A stretch of DNA of 64,000 nucleotides from Prochlorococcus sp. AG-409-F19 (GCA_003215795.1 QCJV01000005.1:1-64000); one strand, 5' to 3'; counted from the stretch's first letter, positions 40,461 to 51,863 are shown. Program-made: numbers and translations. The notes: generated by a model from the sequence alone, not told the origin.

Positions 40461-41516
40461 ATGAAAAGAATTTTAGTAACAGGCGGAGCAGGCTTTATTG
40501 GGAGTCACACTTGCTTGACTTTATTAGAGGCAGGCTTCGATCTATTTGTAATAGACTCTTTGATTAATAGCTCTAGAATTGCAATTGATAGAGTTTTAGA
40601 TATATATAAAGAAGCTTGCCCTGAAAGTAGCAACTCTATTTATTTTTTCAAAGCAGATATCCTAAACCTAGACTCCTTGAATAATATCTTCAGTTCTTCA
40701 ACGCAAGATGGAAATCCCATTTCAGCTGTAATCCATTTTGCAGGTTTAAAGTCAGTGAAGGAGTCATCTTTAGCTCCTCTGAATTATTGGTCTGCAAATG
40801 TTGCTGGCACCATAAATCTTCTAAACTCTATGTTAATAAATAATTGCTTTAACATTATCTTTAGTAGTAGTGCTACGGTTTATGGTAACCCAATTGAAGT
40901 CCCAATTACCGAAAAAGAACTGATAAATCCTATTAACCCATATGGAAATTCAAAAGCCACAATAGAACTAATTCTTTCAGATTTGTTTCATAGTTCACCC
41001 GATTGCTGGAGAATTGCCAATTTGCGATATTTTAATCCAATTGGAGCTCACCCTTCGGGTAGAATTGGTGAGAATCCAAAAAATATTCCAAATAATATTT
41101 TTCCTATTATTACTAAAGTAGCGCTTGGTCTTCTTGATAAACTTGAAATTTATGGTAATGATTGGCCTACTAAAGATGGCACAGGGGTAAGAGATTATAT
41201 TCATGTTATGGACTTAGCTGAAGGGCATAAAGTAGCAGTTGAATATCTTTTGTCTGAAAAACCACAGCTTTTAAATGTTAACCTTGGTACTGGAAAAGGT
41301 GTGAGTGTCTTGGAATTAATTTCTACCTTTGAGCGAGTAAATAATTGTAATGTCCCATATGTTTTCACTACTAGAAGGACTGGTGATATTGCTATTTCAC
41401 TCGCAGATAATCAACTCGCAAAAGATAAATTAAATTGGGCACCAATTAGAAGTCTAGATCAAATGTGCAGGGATGGATGGAATTGGCAGAAGGCAAATAT
41501 GAATGGGTATTCTTAA
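40461..41516 (+). CDS. galE: UDP-glucose 4-epimerase
   Basis: RILVTGGAGFIGSHTCLTLLEAG, FSSSATVYGNP, NPYGNSKATIE, NPIGAHPSGRIGENP. Confidence 0.95.
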   Translation: MKRILVTGGAGFIGSHTCLTLLEAGFDLFVIDSLINSSRIAIDRVLDIYKEACPESSNSIYFFKADILNLDSLNNIFSSSTQDGNPISAVIHFAGLKSVKESSLAPLNYWSANVAGTINLLNSMLINNCFNIIFSSSATVYGNPIEVPITEKELINPINPYGNSKATIELILSDLFHSSPDCWRIANLRYFNPIGAHPSGRIGENPKNIPNNIFPIITKVALGLLDKLEIYGNDWPTKDGTGVRDYIHVMDLAEGHKVAVEYLLSEKPQLLNVNLGTGKGVSVLELISTFERVNNCNVPYVFTTRRTGDIAISLADNQLAKDKLNWAPIRSLDQMCRDGWNWQKANMNGYS

Positions 41517-41587
41517 TAGAATAAGAATTAAATTATTCAATTTTGGGAATTGTTACGCGATAGATGATTATAATTTTTAGCTTTAAC

Positions 41588-41660
<73 letters not shown>

Positions 41661-42346
41661 TCTAGGCTTTTAGATGATTTGATCGCAGAGCGAAGACAAA
41701 ACCATTTTAACCTCATGGTCAACATTACTAACATTTAGGTTGTTTAGTCCACCGACATCGCAGCCTGCAAACAATTTTTCTTTTATTTCTTTAAACTTAT
41801 TTTCTTTACAGAATGATTAATTTTGCAGTACTCACCTTCGCACCTGTTTTAGCAATTCTCTTTCTGTTGCTAGACCATCTTTTTTGATATGAGCCTTATG
41901 AGTTATAAGAGCTTTATCCAAAATGGATTTGATGCATTGGAGCTTGCATAAGGCTTTTTATCTTCTCATATGGAAATATAGCTGAGGAAATCCCATTATT
42001 TTCTTTTGACATAGTAGACTTTTACTTAGCCAGCTATAGCTGATGATAACCTTACTGAAACCATGTTAAGTTAATTTCAGCCAGATCAATAATAAAGATT
42101 AGTTTGTTTTTTTTCCTGTTAGTAAATTTGATCGATTTTGATGCCAAGAATTTAGACATGGATTGCGTGTTTTTTTTATCCACAAAATCAAGAGAAAGGT
42201 GTCGCTATGAAGTTTGTTCTTTTATTCACAACCTAATTTCCCTTTGTATTTGATCTTGAATTAGCCTCAATTAGATCAGTATTCTTCATATTTACCTATT
42301 CAATAGCATTGGCAGAGTAGGTTGATGAAGTGAATAGTTAATTTTT

Positions 42347-43075
42347 GTGGCTAAAAAACTCACAGAAATTCAAAAAAAAGAAATTTTAGAGGGATTTCTA
42401 GAAGGGAAATCTTTTGCTGCACTTTCCAAAATTTGTGGTTTCACTCCATCTACAATTACTAGGGTAGTAAAAGCTTCCTTGTCTGAAGAAGAATATTTGA
42501 AATTAAAAGAGGATAGAAAAAGAACGAGAGCTTTTAAAAAACAAAAACCAGAGAATTTGTCTGACTCTAAAAAAGGTTCAATTGAAGCTTCTGATAAGAA
42601 GAATCTTTCTTTAAAGACAGAATCTCAAAAGAAGGAATTACTAGAAACGTCTGATTCAATAGTTCCTAGTAATATTAAAAACTCTTCTTATAGCTTTGAA
42701 GATAGTAATGAATTGTTTACAGAACTTTCCCCTTTGAATGTAGAACCTTTCCCTGAAGAGCAGAAGGAAGTTGCAATAGTTCCATTAAATGATCAATCCC
42801 TCCCAGAGGTTGTATATATGGTTATCGATAAGAAAACTGAACTAGAATCAAAGCCCCTTAGAGAATTTTCTCAATGGAGCTTTCTTTCAGATGAAGAGAA
42901 AACCAGATGTGCTATTGCTCTTTACTCCACTCATAGGGAAGCAAAGCGGAATTGTTCTCATAGTCAAAAAGTTTTAAAAGTTCCTAACTCAAAAGTTTTT
43001 CTTCTTTCTTCTTCATATCTTATTTCGAAAGGTATAACAAGAATAATAATGGATCAGGCCTTAATCGCAATTTAA
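42347..43075 (+). CDS. Hypothetical protein with N-terminal helix-turn-helix
   Basis: EIQKKEILEGFLEGKSFAALSKICGFTPSTITRVVKASLSEEEY; low-complexity middle and conserved-looking C-terminus. Confidence 0.6.
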   Translation: MAKKLTEIQKKEILEGFLEGKSFAALSKICGFTPSTITRVVKASLSEEEYLKLKEDRKRTRAFKKQKPENLSDSKKGSIEASDKKNLSLKTESQKKELLETSDSIVPSNIKNSSYSFEDSNELFTELSPLNVEPFPEEQKEVAIVPLNDQSLPEVVYMVIDKKTELESKPLREFSQWSFLSDEEKTRCAIALYSTHREAKRNCSHSQKVLKVPNSKVFLLSSSYLISKGITRIIMDQALIAI

Positions 43076-43110
43076 AAATAACTGAGCTTTGGCTCAAATT
43101 AATCTCTTTT

Positions 43111-43326
43111 CTATTGTTTAAATAGAATTGTTGTTAGCCCACCGCTTAATGATCCCATAACTATAGACATCCCAATTAAAAAGCCAGCTGGGAATTCTTT
43201 GGTTTCATGTGAACCTAAATTAATACTATGTTTTTCACTAAGGTTTTGAGAACCTAGAAACAACATTAAAGCTAATAGCAAACTGTTTAAAAGACTTATA
43301 CTTGAAACCATTAACTTTCTAACCAT
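43111..43326 (-). CDS. Small two-TM membrane protein of unknown function
   Basis: 71 aa, two hydrophobic segments with a short polar linker. Confidence 0.5.
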   Translation of the reverse strand: MVRKLMVSSISLLNSLLLALMLFLGSQNLSEKHSINLGSHETKEFPAGFLIGMSIVMGSLSGGLTTILFKQ

Positions 43327-43385
43327 TTAATTAACTTCTAGTCATTACCCCCACTTTAAATTTATCCTTCACATCAATCTTGCTA

Positions 43386-44276
43386 TTAACTATTATTGTG
43401 ATTATTCTCAAAAAATAAAGAATACAGATAATTTCTTGAATAACCTGTTTCTCTAGAAATTGTCTTTGCTGCATCTACTTTGCTTAGACCTTTATCCAAA
43501 AGCACTTTCATTGATTTGATTAATTCTTGCTGACTTTTCTCTTGTCTCTCATCTTTACATCCTCCTAAGACAAGGGTAAACTCTCCTTTTGGTTTGTTTA
43601 CTGAAAAATATTTATATACGCTGCTAACTGTTGATCCAATTTGTTCTTCATGTAATTTTGTAAGTTCCCGTGAGACCTGTAGAGGCCTTTTATCTCCGCA
43701 TGCATTAGCTAATTCTTTAAGAAGTTTGAGTAATCTATGAGGAGACTCATAAATAACGGTAGTACGTTTTTCTTGGGAAATAATCTTTATAATAGATTCC
43801 CTATCTTTTGGTTTAGTGGGAAGAAAGCCTTCAAAACAAAACCTTTTCGTAGGCAGACCGCTAATTATAAGTGCAGTTGTGGCTGCACATGGACCTGGAA
43901 TACATATAACATCATGGCCAGAAGATTTTGTTGCGGAGACAAGATCTTCTCCTGGATCACTAATACCAGGAAGCCCTGCATCACTTATTAGAGCAATGCT
44001 TTTACCTTGCTTAAGCATACTAAGGAATTTAGGAATCTTTTCTTTTGTGTTATGTCTGTGAAAACTTTGAAGTGTGCTTTTGATTTGAAATCTTTTAAGA
44101 AATTGGCCACTATATCGAGTATCTTCACATGCAATAACTGATACGTTTGAAAGAAGATGTTTTGCTCTCGGTGAAAAATCTCCAAGATTTCCTATGGGAG
44201 TCCCTACTAGATAAAGAACACCTGACTTTGGGTCATGATGCTTTTCTGAAATGTCATTTGTTTTTAACTCCATCAT
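43386..44276 (-). CDS. rsmI: 16S rRNA (cytidine-2'-O)-methyltransferase
   Basis: GVLYLVGTPIGNLGDFSPRAKHLLSNVSVIACEDTRYS; GLPGISDPGEDLV; start set at MMELK rather than 44339. Confidence 0.93.
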   Translation of the reverse strand: MMELKTNDISEKHHDPKSGVLYLVGTPIGNLGDFSPRAKHLLSNVSVIACEDTRYSGQFLKRFQIKSTLQSFHRHNTKEKIPKFLSMLKQGKSIALISDAGLPGISDPGEDLVSATKSSGHDVICIPGPCAATTALIISGLPTKRFCFEGFLPTKPKDRESIIKIISQEKRTTVIYESPHRLLKLLKELANACGDKRPLQVSRELTKLHEEQIGSTVSSVYKYFSVNKPKGEFTLVLGGCKDERQEKSQQELIKSMKVLLDKGLSKVDAAKTISRETGYSRNYLYSLFFENNHNNS

Positions 44277-45189
44277 GAGAAAAAATTTGGAACTTCCTAA
44301 AACCGTAAATTTAGATAATTTGTTGGAACAACTTCGCAACCTTGGCTGGGGTGCTGCAGATATTTTGATCTCGTATTCAAAAGGAGAAAAGCCTCCATAT
44401 GGATTTCCACAAGCATTAAGTGTCCAAGACGGTGGCGAGGGACCAGTCTCGTCTGCAGATATGGCAGTAAACAGTTGGTTGCTTGATGGCTTAAATAATA
44501 GCTTCCCTTTTGCATCATGGGCGATGATCAGTGAGGAAACAGCGAAAGGAAATCACATTGCTAATCTGCCAGTAAGCAATGAATGGATTTGGATATTAGA
44601 TCCTCTTGATGGCACGAAAGATTTTTTAAAAGGTACGGGAGAGTATGCTGTGCATTTAGCACTCATTAATCATAATGAGCCTGTTTTGGGAGTTGTTTTA
44701 ATACCTGAATTAGATGAGTTATGGTTTGGGATAATAGGCTCTGGATCCTGGTGTGAAGATCGAACGGGAAATAAGAAATTTGCTTCTTTTAGTAATCGAA
44801 ATGAAGTTTCTGAAATGACACTCGTAACTTCTAGAAGTCATAGAGATAATAAGTTGGATAGGCTTTTAGAAGCTATTCCTTTTGCCCAATCAAAAACTGT
44901 AGGTAGTGTTGGTTGTAAGGTTGCTGAAATCTTAAGAGGAGAAGCTGACTTTTATATCTCTTTGTCTGGCAAGACAGCCCCTAAGGATTGGGATATTGCC
45001 GCTCCTGAGGTGATTCTTAAGGCTGCTGGAGGAAGTTTTACTGATATTAACCATCAAGACCTTTGCTATAACACTGGTGATTTAAGCAAATGGGGGTGTT
45101 TAGTTGCTAGTCATGGAAAAAACCATGATTTGCTTTGTGAATTAATTAAAAATGAATTACTAGATATTGACCCTTATTTTATTGTCTGA
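44275..45189 (+). CDS. cysQ: 3'(2'),5'-bisphosphate nucleotidase / inositol monophosphatase family
   Basis: MISEETAKG, WILDPLDGTKDFLKGTGEYAVHLALI, KDWDIAAPEVIL; ATG at 44275. Confidence 0.88.
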   Translation: MRKNLELPKTVNLDNLLEQLRNLGWGAADILISYSKGEKPPYGFPQALSVQDGGEGPVSSADMAVNSWLLDGLNNSFPFASWAMISEETAKGNHIANLPVSNEWIWILDPLDGTKDFLKGTGEYAVHLALINHNEPVLGVVLIPELDELWFGIIGSGSWCEDRTGNKKFASFSNRNEVSEMTLVTSRSHRDNKLDRLLEAIPFAQSKTVGSVGCKVAEILRGEADFYISLSGKTAPKDWDIAAPEVILKAAGGSFTDINHQDLCYNTGDLSKWGCLVASHGKNHDLLCELIKNELLDIDPYFIV

Positions 45190-45206
45190 TCAATTTGATT
45201 TTGTTT

Positions 45207-47375
45207 TCAAATTAAAGGGGCCACTGGAGTTGGAGTTGGTTGAGGGTAGTATGGCATCTCTCCATTTTGAGGGACTCCTCTCAATGTGAGATTGATCCTT
45301 CCTCTATTATCTATTTCTCTAACTCTTACGGTTACTTCATCTCCTACTTTGACAACGTCTTCAACTTTTTCAACGCGTGCTTCGGATAATTGAGAAATAT
45401 GAATCATCCCTTCTTTCCCAGGAAGTATCTCAACGAAAGCGCCAATAGGAATAATCCTTGTAATTGCACCAGTGAATACTTCACCTTCATGAACTTTGCG
45501 TGTTAACCCTTCTATTATTTTTTGAGCTTCCTCTGCTGCTACACCATCATGGGAAGCAATAGTTACTATGCCTCCATCCTCAATATCTATTTTTGTATTT
45601 GTCCTTTCTGTGATGCCTTTGATCGTTCTGCCACCAGGACCAATAACCGTTCCTATTAGCTCTGGATCAATCCTAAAGCTAAGAAGTCTTGGTGCATGAG
45701 GAGAAAGAGCCTCTCTAGGTTTGTCAATTGCTTCTAGCATCTTTCCAAGGATATGGACTCGTGCAGGCTTTGCTTGGTTGATTGCCTCTGCAACAGTTTT
45801 TATAGGTAAACCAGTTATTTTCATGTCCATTTGCAAGGCAGTTATGCCTTTCTCAGTACCAGCTACTTTGAAGTCCATATCACCTAGAAAATCTTCGATC
45901 CCCTGAATGTCAGTAAGAATCTTCACTTCACTTCCTTCTTTTATAAGGCCCATCGCTGCTCCACTCACTGGAGCTTTAAGAGGAACGCCTGCATCAAGAA
46001 GTGCAATGGTACTACCGCACACTGAGCCCATTGAGGTTGACCCATTTGAACTAAGTACTTCGCTAACGACTCTTAGAACGTAAGGGAAAGATTCTTTAGG
46101 AGGTAGTACAGGGATAATTGCTCTTTCAGCAAGTGCACCATGGCCGACTTCCCGTCGTCCAGGTGTTCTCATTGGTTTAGTCTCGCCTACTGAATATGGG
46201 GGGAAGTTGTAATGGTGGATGTATGTTTTGTCTTGACTGGGATTTAAATCATCCATCTCTTGAGCATCACTAGGTGTACCTAGAGTTGCAGTCGAAAGAA
46301 CTTGAGTTAGTCCCCTTTGGAATAGACCTGATCCATGAACTCTCTTTGGTAAAACTCCGGCCTCTGCGGAGATTTCTCTAACTTCATCAAGTGACCTTCC
46401 ATCTACTCTTTTCCCTTCTTTTATTATTTGTTCCCTCATTAGTTTTTTTGTAAGGGCTTTAAAGCTTGTTCCTAGTAATTTGGAATTTGTGGTGATTAGC
46501 TTTTTGACTTCATTGTCATCTTTAAGAGAATCAATTTTCTCTGCAATAGTTGACTTAATTTCTTCGAGTTTGAGATCTCGCTCTTCTTTGGATAATTTGA
46601 ATTCTTTAAGTAGAGAGCTAATTGGCTTGGTGCAATTCTTTTCTAGATAAGTCGGGATAGTTACATCAATCTCTTTGTTCTCGGGTTTCACCTGGGTTAG
46701 CCCTGATTCTTTAAGAATAGATTCCTGTGCTTTAATCAATTCATTGACTGCTTCGTAACCAAAGTCGATAGCTTCAATTACGTCTTGTTCAGAGAGCTGA
46801 TTAGATCCTGCTTCAACCATTACAACACCATCAGGTGTTCCTGCTACTACAAGATCTAGGTCTCCACGTTCAATTTCTCTGAAGCTTGGGTTTAAGACAA
46901 AATCATCTCCAAGCAAACCAACTCGAACTGCAGCCATCGGCCCATTAAATGGAATGCCAGCTATAAGCGTTGCCATCGATGAGCCTGTTACTGCTAGAAC
47001 GTCCGCAGGTACTCTTTCATCAAGAGAAAGACAAGTTGCTACAACTTGGATCTCTTCTCTCATCCAGCTAGGGAATAGAGGTCTCAGAGGACGATCGATA
47101 AGCCTTGCAATTAAAGTGGCTCTTTCGGGTGGGCGACCTTCACGTCTCATAAAGCTGCCAGGTATTCTCCCAGCTGCATATAGCCTTTCTTCGTAATCGC
47201 AACTTAGAGGAAGGAAATCAACCCCTTCTCTGCTTGCTCCTTTTGTTGCTGTAACAAGAACTGAAGTGTCTCCACATTCAATTAATACTGAACCACCTGC
47301 TTGTGGTGCATATCTCCCTGTAGTTAGCCGTATTTCCCGACCATCAAAAGAGACCGACGTTGTCTGACCTTGCAC
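45207..47375 (-). CDS. pnp: Polyribonucleotide nucleotidyltransferase
   Basis: Full-length RNase PH repeats, KH ([19 protein letters not shown]) and S1 domain. Confidence 0.98.
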   Translation of the reverse strand: MQGQTTSVSFDGREIRLTTGRYAPQAGGSVLIECGDTSVLVTATKGASREGVDFLPLSCDYEERLYAAGRIPGSFMRREGRPPERATLIARLIDRPLRPLFPSWMREEIQVVATCLSLDERVPADVLAVTGSSMATLIAGIPFNGPMAAVRVGLLGDDFVLNPSFREIERGDLDLVVAGTPDGVVMVEAGSNQLSEQDVIEAIDFGYEAVNELIKAQESILKESGLTQVKPENKEIDVTIPTYLEKNCTKPISSLLKEFKLSKEERDLKLEEIKSTIAEKIDSLKDDNEVKKLITTNSKLLGTSFKALTKKLMREQIIKEGKRVDGRSLDEVREISAEAGVLPKRVHGSGLFQRGLTQVLSTATLGTPSDAQEMDDLNPSQDKTYIHHYNFPPYSVGETKPMRTPGRREVGHGALAERAIIPVLPPKESFPYVLRVVSEVLSSNGSTSMGSVCGSTIALLDAGVPLKAPVSGAAMGLIKEGSEVKILTDIQGIEDFLGDMDFKVAGTEKGITALQMDMKITGLPIKTVAEAINQAKPARVHILGKMLEAIDKPREALSPHAPRLLSFRIDPELIGTVIGPGGRTIKGITERTNTKIDIEDGGIVTIASHDGVAAEEAQKIIEGLTRKVHEGEVFTGAITRIIPIGAFVEILPGKEGMIHISQLSEARVEKVEDVVKVGDEVTVRVREIDNRGRINLTLRGVPQNGEMPYYPQPTPTPVAPLI

Positions 47376-47567
47376 GTTTGCTTATGTCTTTTTTATCTTT
47401 TTCTATTCTTGCACTTTATTGGCACTTGTTGATTATTAATATTAGCAATTACTTTCTTTTTCTAATTTAACCAGCAGTATCTTTTCACCTAAAACCCTCT
47501 ATCCAACTGTTCTCTTGTTGGTAGGAAGGTATATTAATTTTAAACAGTAAATTCTTGATTTCCCTAT

Positions 47568-47870
47568 TTACCAACTTGATTTGACAACTCCAGGAAGCTC
47601 TCCTTTGTGAGCTCGTTCCCTTAGTTGATTTCTGCAAAGTCCAAAATCACGATAAACACCTCTAGGCTTTCCAGTTGCCCAACAACGATTTCTCATTCTG
47701 CTAGGCGCACTATCCCTAGGAAGAGCTTGAATCTTTCTATGGATTTCAAGACGTTCCATAGGATCTTTTGCGGATTTGAATTGATCTAAAAGATTCTTAC
47801 GTTTAGATGCATAGCGTTCAACAAGTTTCTTACGCTTTACATCACGCGCAATCATAGATTTTTTGGCCAT
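47568..47870 (-). CDS. rpsN: 30S ribosomal protein S14
   Basis: [21 protein letters not shown] ... [41 protein letters not shown]. Confidence 0.98.
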   Translation of the reverse strand: MAKKSMIARDVKRKKLVERYASKRKNLLDQFKSAKDPMERLEIHRKIQALPRDSAPSRMRNRCWATGKPRGVYRDFGLCRNQLRERAHKGELPGVVKSSW

Positions 47871-47930
47871 GAACGCCTTGCTTTTTAATATTCTTAAGAG
47901 TTTACTCCTTAACCATCAGGGTTTCCTGGA

Positions 47931-49010
47931 TCATTTGCTTAATTGCTGAAATATTTCTAATTGGCTAGTGTCTCGAATTACAAGCAAGATGCTTAAACCA
48001 ACCAAGAGAATAAATCCTGACTGCATAAACCAAAGTTGAACTTTCTCTGGGATAGGCTTACCTCTAAGTCCTTCGATCATTAGTATCGTGAATTGACCGC
48101 CATCAAGAAGAGGAAATGGGAGGGAATTTAGGACTGCAAGATTAATAGATATTAGTGCTGCAAAAAGAATTACTCCAGAGACACCTTGGTCAGATAGCTG
48201 TGCTCCAAGCTCGACAATCTTGACAGGTCCACTAAGTTGTTTAGAGGTAGAACCGAAGTTTGTGAAAAGACTCTTATAGCCTTGAATTGTTTTGACTAAT
48301 AATGTTGAAAACTTAGAATTGGTGTATTGAAATACCTCGTTAAGACTCTCGGCTGCTCTTGTTTTTCCATCAACATTCGGTTGAAGTTGAGCTCCTATTT
48401 TCCCTTTCCCCAAATATTCTGAAGGTTTAAGATTGATTAGTTGTTTAGATCCATTAGTACTTCTTTCAATGGAAATTGTTTTCTCAGGTGATTGTTGTAC
48501 TTGCCTAACTAAAGTTTCAACAGCTTCTTGCCCTGTGCCGAGTTTTATTCCTTCAACGCTAAGAATTTGGTCTCCAGGATTTAGTCCAGAAAGCGCAGCT
48601 GCTTGTTGTTGTTGAACATCAATAATGAGAACTCCTGGATTTGGTTGAGGAGGAAGCCCAATAAAAGTTGCCTGAATACATAAAACGAGCCAAGCAATTA
48701 ATAAGTTGGCAATTACACCAGCAGAAATGACCAGCAATCTTTGTGAGATTGGTCTATTAGATAGAAGGTCTGGGTCATCAGAAGAAATATTTGATTCCTT
48801 ATCATCATCTGGAAAAGAAACAAACCCGCCAAGTGGTAAAGCTCTTATTGAATAAGTGACTCCTTTAAGTTCTTTTTTTATTAAAGAAGGACCAAACCCA
48901 ATTGAGAAACCACTTACTCTGATTCCTTGCAATCTTGCCGCAAGAAAATGACCAGCTTCGTGAAAGAAGATTAATGAGGCTAAGACTGAAATTGAGGTAA
49001 ATAAATTCAT
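47931..49010 (-). CDS. rseP: Site-2 zinc metalloprotease with PDZ domain
   Basis: HEAGHF, PDZ PGDQILSVEGI, NSLPFPLLDGGQ. Confidence 0.93.
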   Translation of the reverse strand: MNLFTSISVLASLIFFHEAGHFLAARLQGIRVSGFSIGFGPSLIKKELKGVTYSIRALPLGGFVSFPDDDKESNISSDDPDLLSNRPISQRLLVISAGVIANLLIAWLVLCIQATFIGLPPQPNPGVLIIDVQQQQAAALSGLNPGDQILSVEGIKLGTGQEAVETLVRQVQQSPEKTISIERSTNGSKQLINLKPSEYLGKGKIGAQLQPNVDGKTRAAESLNEVFQYTNSKFSTLLVKTIQGYKSLFTNFGSTSKQLSGPVKIVELGAQLSDQGVSGVILFAALISINLAVLNSLPFPLLDGGQFTILMIEGLRGKPIPEKVQLWFMQSGFILLVGLSILLVIRDTSQLEIFQQLSK

Positions 49011-49013
49011 TTT

Positions 49014-50297
49014 TTATGATTGTTCAGCTTTAATAAAAGCTTGACCGAAATATGGAACTAGTGCTTCAGGGATTTTGACACTTCCATCAGATTGCTGGCC
49101 ATTCTCTAAAATTGCAGCCATGGTTCTTCCAATTGCTAATCCACTAGCGTTTAGTGTATGTACAAGTTGAGTTTTTTTGCCTTTTCTTGTTCTAATTGAA
49201 GAGCGCCTTGCTTGAAAATCATCACATATGCTGCAACTTGAAATCTCTCTATATGAATTCGCTCCAGGAAGCCAGACTTCTAAATCATGAGTAGAGGATG
49301 CGGAAAAACCAAGGTCCCCTGTGCAAAGCTCCATTACCCTATAAGGCAATTCTAAATATTGTAGGATTGATTCTGCATCAGCAGTTATCTGCTTATAAGC
49401 TTCTTTCGAATTAGCAGGATCAACAAACCAATAAAGCTCTACTTTATTAAATTGGTGAAGTCGTATTAGACCTCTAGTATCTTTTCCATAGCTTCCTGCT
49501 TCTCTTCGAAAGCATGGGGTATAAGCAACATATTTGATTGGCAGGCTTTCAAAAGGAATAATTTCATTTCTATGGAGCGAGGTTAAAGGTACTTCTGCAG
49601 TTGGGGTGAGCCAAAGATTATCTTCAGAACAACGGAAACTTTCTTCTGCAAATTTAGGAAGTTGCCCTGAACCTTCAAGACTTGCAGTGTTTACAAGAAC
49701 TGGAGGAAGTATTTCTGTATAACCTTTGGCGGTGTGGACATCAAGCATAAAATTAATCAATGACCTTTCAAGCTTTGCTCCATGATTTAGGAGAGTCACA
49801 AAACGACTTTTGGCTATTCGTACAGATCTTTCAGTATCAAGAAGGCAGAGTTCTTCTGCAATTTGCCAATGCTCTTTATAGCCTTCTCCTTTTAAAGGGG
49901 TTCCCCATGTGCGAATTTGAATATTATCTATCTCACCTTTTCCATCTGGACAGTCAGAATATGGAATATTTGGGTAATGAAGAATTTGATCTTTGATTGA
50001 TTTTGCTAAGGTCCTTTCTTCTTCTTCTATAAGGGATACTTCTGTCTTGATTTGATTTCCTTTATTTTTTAAAAGCATAACTTCATCTGAACTTGGCTCA
50101 CATCCAGTTCTGATTTTCACTCCTACTTCTTTACCAATCGAATTGCCCTCTGCTTGTAATTTAGTTCTTTGATTCTCAAGTTCTTTAAGTCTTTTACTAT
50201 GGTTTCTTAAGGAAGTTAAATCAACTTTCAGGCCACGACGACCCAGACCTTTTTCTATAAAAGATGAGTTTTCTCTAATTTCTCGAGGATCTAGCAC
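49014..50297 (-). CDS. serS: Seryl-tRNA synthetase
   Basis: MLDPREIRENSSFIEKGLGRRG; class II motifs; TPCFRREAGSYGKDTRGLIRLHQFNKVE. Confidence 0.98.
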   Translation of the reverse strand: MLDPREIRENSSFIEKGLGRRGLKVDLTSLRNHSKRLKELENQRTKLQAEGNSIGKEVGVKIRTGCEPSSDEVMLLKNKGNQIKTEVSLIEEEERTLAKSIKDQILHYPNIPYSDCPDGKGEIDNIQIRTWGTPLKGEGYKEHWQIAEELCLLDTERSVRIAKSRFVTLLNHGAKLERSLINFMLDVHTAKGYTEILPPVLVNTASLEGSGQLPKFAEESFRCSEDNLWLTPTAEVPLTSLHRNEIIPFESLPIKYVAYTPCFRREAGSYGKDTRGLIRLHQFNKVELYWFVDPANSKEAYKQITADAESILQYLELPYRVMELCTGDLGFSASSTHDLEVWLPGANSYREISSCSICDDFQARRSSIRTRKGKKTQLVHTLNASGLAIGRTMAAILENGQQSDGSVKIPEALVPYFGQAFIKAEQS

Positions 50298-50305
50298 TAG
50301 CTTTT

Positions 50306-51784
50306 CTAATTAATCTTAAGGGATGCAGGTCTCGCTCGACCAGAAGATGCCCAGTCTTTTAAGAAATCGAGTTGTTCTTTTGCTGTTTTGGATAATGGTA
50401 TTAATTGAGTAGAGGCAAGAATTAAGTCTGTTTCTAGTAATTCTCTTTTTTCTGAAAAGGCATGATGCATTGCTTCAATCACAGTTTGTTCAAGCTCCGC
50501 GCCTGAGAAACCTTCAGTGCGACTAGCAACTGTCTCAATAGCAAGGTCGAGATTGGGTCTTCTTTGTTTTAAATGAAGCTTAAGAATTTTGAAACGTTCT
50601 TGAAGAGTTGGGAGATCAAGCAAAAATATTTCATCAAATCGTCCTTTTCGAAGTAGTTCTCCTGGCATGCGATCAATCCCATTTGCTGTAGCAACAACAA
50701 AGACAGCACTTTTTTTCTCTGACATCCAAGTTAGTAAATTAGCTAACACACGTTGACTTGTACCACCATCACTTCTTGCATCTCCCCCAAAACCTTTGTC
50801 GATTTCATCTATCCAAAGTACACAGGGAGCCATTGATTCAGCGTATTGAATGGTTTCTCTTGCTTTGGCTTCACTTGCCCCTACAAGACCTGCGAAAAGC
50901 CTACCTATATCAAGACGTAAAAGGGGCATTGACCAACTATGTGCTATTGCTTTAGCTGTTAAAGATTTGCCTGTTCCTTGAGGGCCAATTAGAAGTACTC
51001 CTCTTGGTAAAGGTAATCCGAACTGTCTTGCTTCATCAGAAAAAGCAGCATGACGTTGATTAAGCCATACCTTCAGAGCATCAAGGCCTCCAATGTCAGA
51101 AGGAGAAGCTGTAGTTTCGAAATATTCAAGAACATCGCTACGTGCAACAGCCTGCCGTTTCTCTTCAAGAACTTCCTCAAGATCATGCTTGCTTAATTTC
51201 CCTCTTTGAGCGAGAGCTCTAGCGGCAATTTGCCTAACTCTCATCTCACTTAGACCACTACAAGCATGAGTTAGCTCTTCAAGGGTTTCTTTTGTTAGAT
51301 TTGAATCACTAGCACTTGCAATATTGCTAAGAAGAATTTTTAACTCACTATCTTGAGGCAATGGAAGGTCGAGGATTGTTAGCGAGTCATCTAGGTCGTT
51401 TGATGGTGACCAGTTATAAGCACAAAGTACAATTGTATGAGGTGTTTCCCTAAATTCTGAACATAAAATTTTAAGCATTCTTGCTATACCAGCATCTTCT
51501 GTAAAACGATGAAAGTCTTTAGCAAAAAGAATTGTTGGTAAGGATGAATCTACTTTTCTAAGCCATTGCAATACTGACATCGGCTGACGTGCCCCGATAC
51601 CTTCGGAGTTGAGAATCCCTTTTAAACCTTCCACATAGTTCCATGTAGCCAGTCGAATAGATGAAGAACGTTTTGTTGCCTCTATTACTAATTCCTCAAC
51701 GCGCTCTTCTTCACGGCTCCTAATTAGAATTAATGGAGTTCTTGATTTAACTAATAAATCAAACTGATCATTCCATTTCTTCAT
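50306..51784 (-). CDS. AAA+ ATPase (Ycf46-like)
   Basis: GVLLIGPQGTGKSLTAKAIAHSW, CVLWIDEIDKGFGG. Confidence 0.9.
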   Translation of the reverse strand: MKKWNDQFDLLVKSRTPLILIRSREEERVEELVIEATKRSSSIRLATWNYVEGLKGILNSEGIGARQPMSVLQWLRKVDSSLPTILFAKDFHRFTEDAGIARMLKILCSEFRETPHTIVLCAYNWSPSNDLDDSLTILDLPLPQDSELKILLSNIASASDSNLTKETLEELTHACSGLSEMRVRQIAARALAQRGKLSKHDLEEVLEEKRQAVARSDVLEYFETTASPSDIGGLDALKVWLNQRHAAFSDEARQFGLPLPRGVLLIGPQGTGKSLTAKAIAHSWSMPLLRLDIGRLFAGLVGASEAKARETIQYAESMAPCVLWIDEIDKGFGGDARSDGGTSQRVLANLLTWMSEKKSAVFVVATANGIDRMPGELLRKGRFDEIFLLDLPTLQERFKILKLHLKQRRPNLDLAIETVASRTEGFSGAELEQTVIEAMHHAFSEKRELLETDLILASTQLIPLSKTAKEQLDFLKDWASSGRARPASLKIN

Positions 51785-51863
51785 AATTAAGTTTGGTTGC
51801 TAGGCATATTAATCAATAAAGTTTTAAAGGCATAGATTACTTAATTTTATCAGGAGAAATATT

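Noticed and set aside
40995-41204. Antisense ORF in galE
   Set aside because: Shadow ORF
41819-41893. 24-aa ORF MINFAVLTFAPVLAILFLLLDHLF* faintly like PsaJ
   Set aside because: Too short and hydrophobic; likely chance in AT-rich DNA without conservation data
43737-44185. ORFs 43737-43991, 43816-44061 and 43988-44185 inside rsmI
   Set aside because: Overlap a conserved methyltransferase gene and look random
45721-47196. ORFs 45721-45906 and 46954-47196 antisense to pnp
   Set aside because: pnp is unambiguous; shadow ORFs
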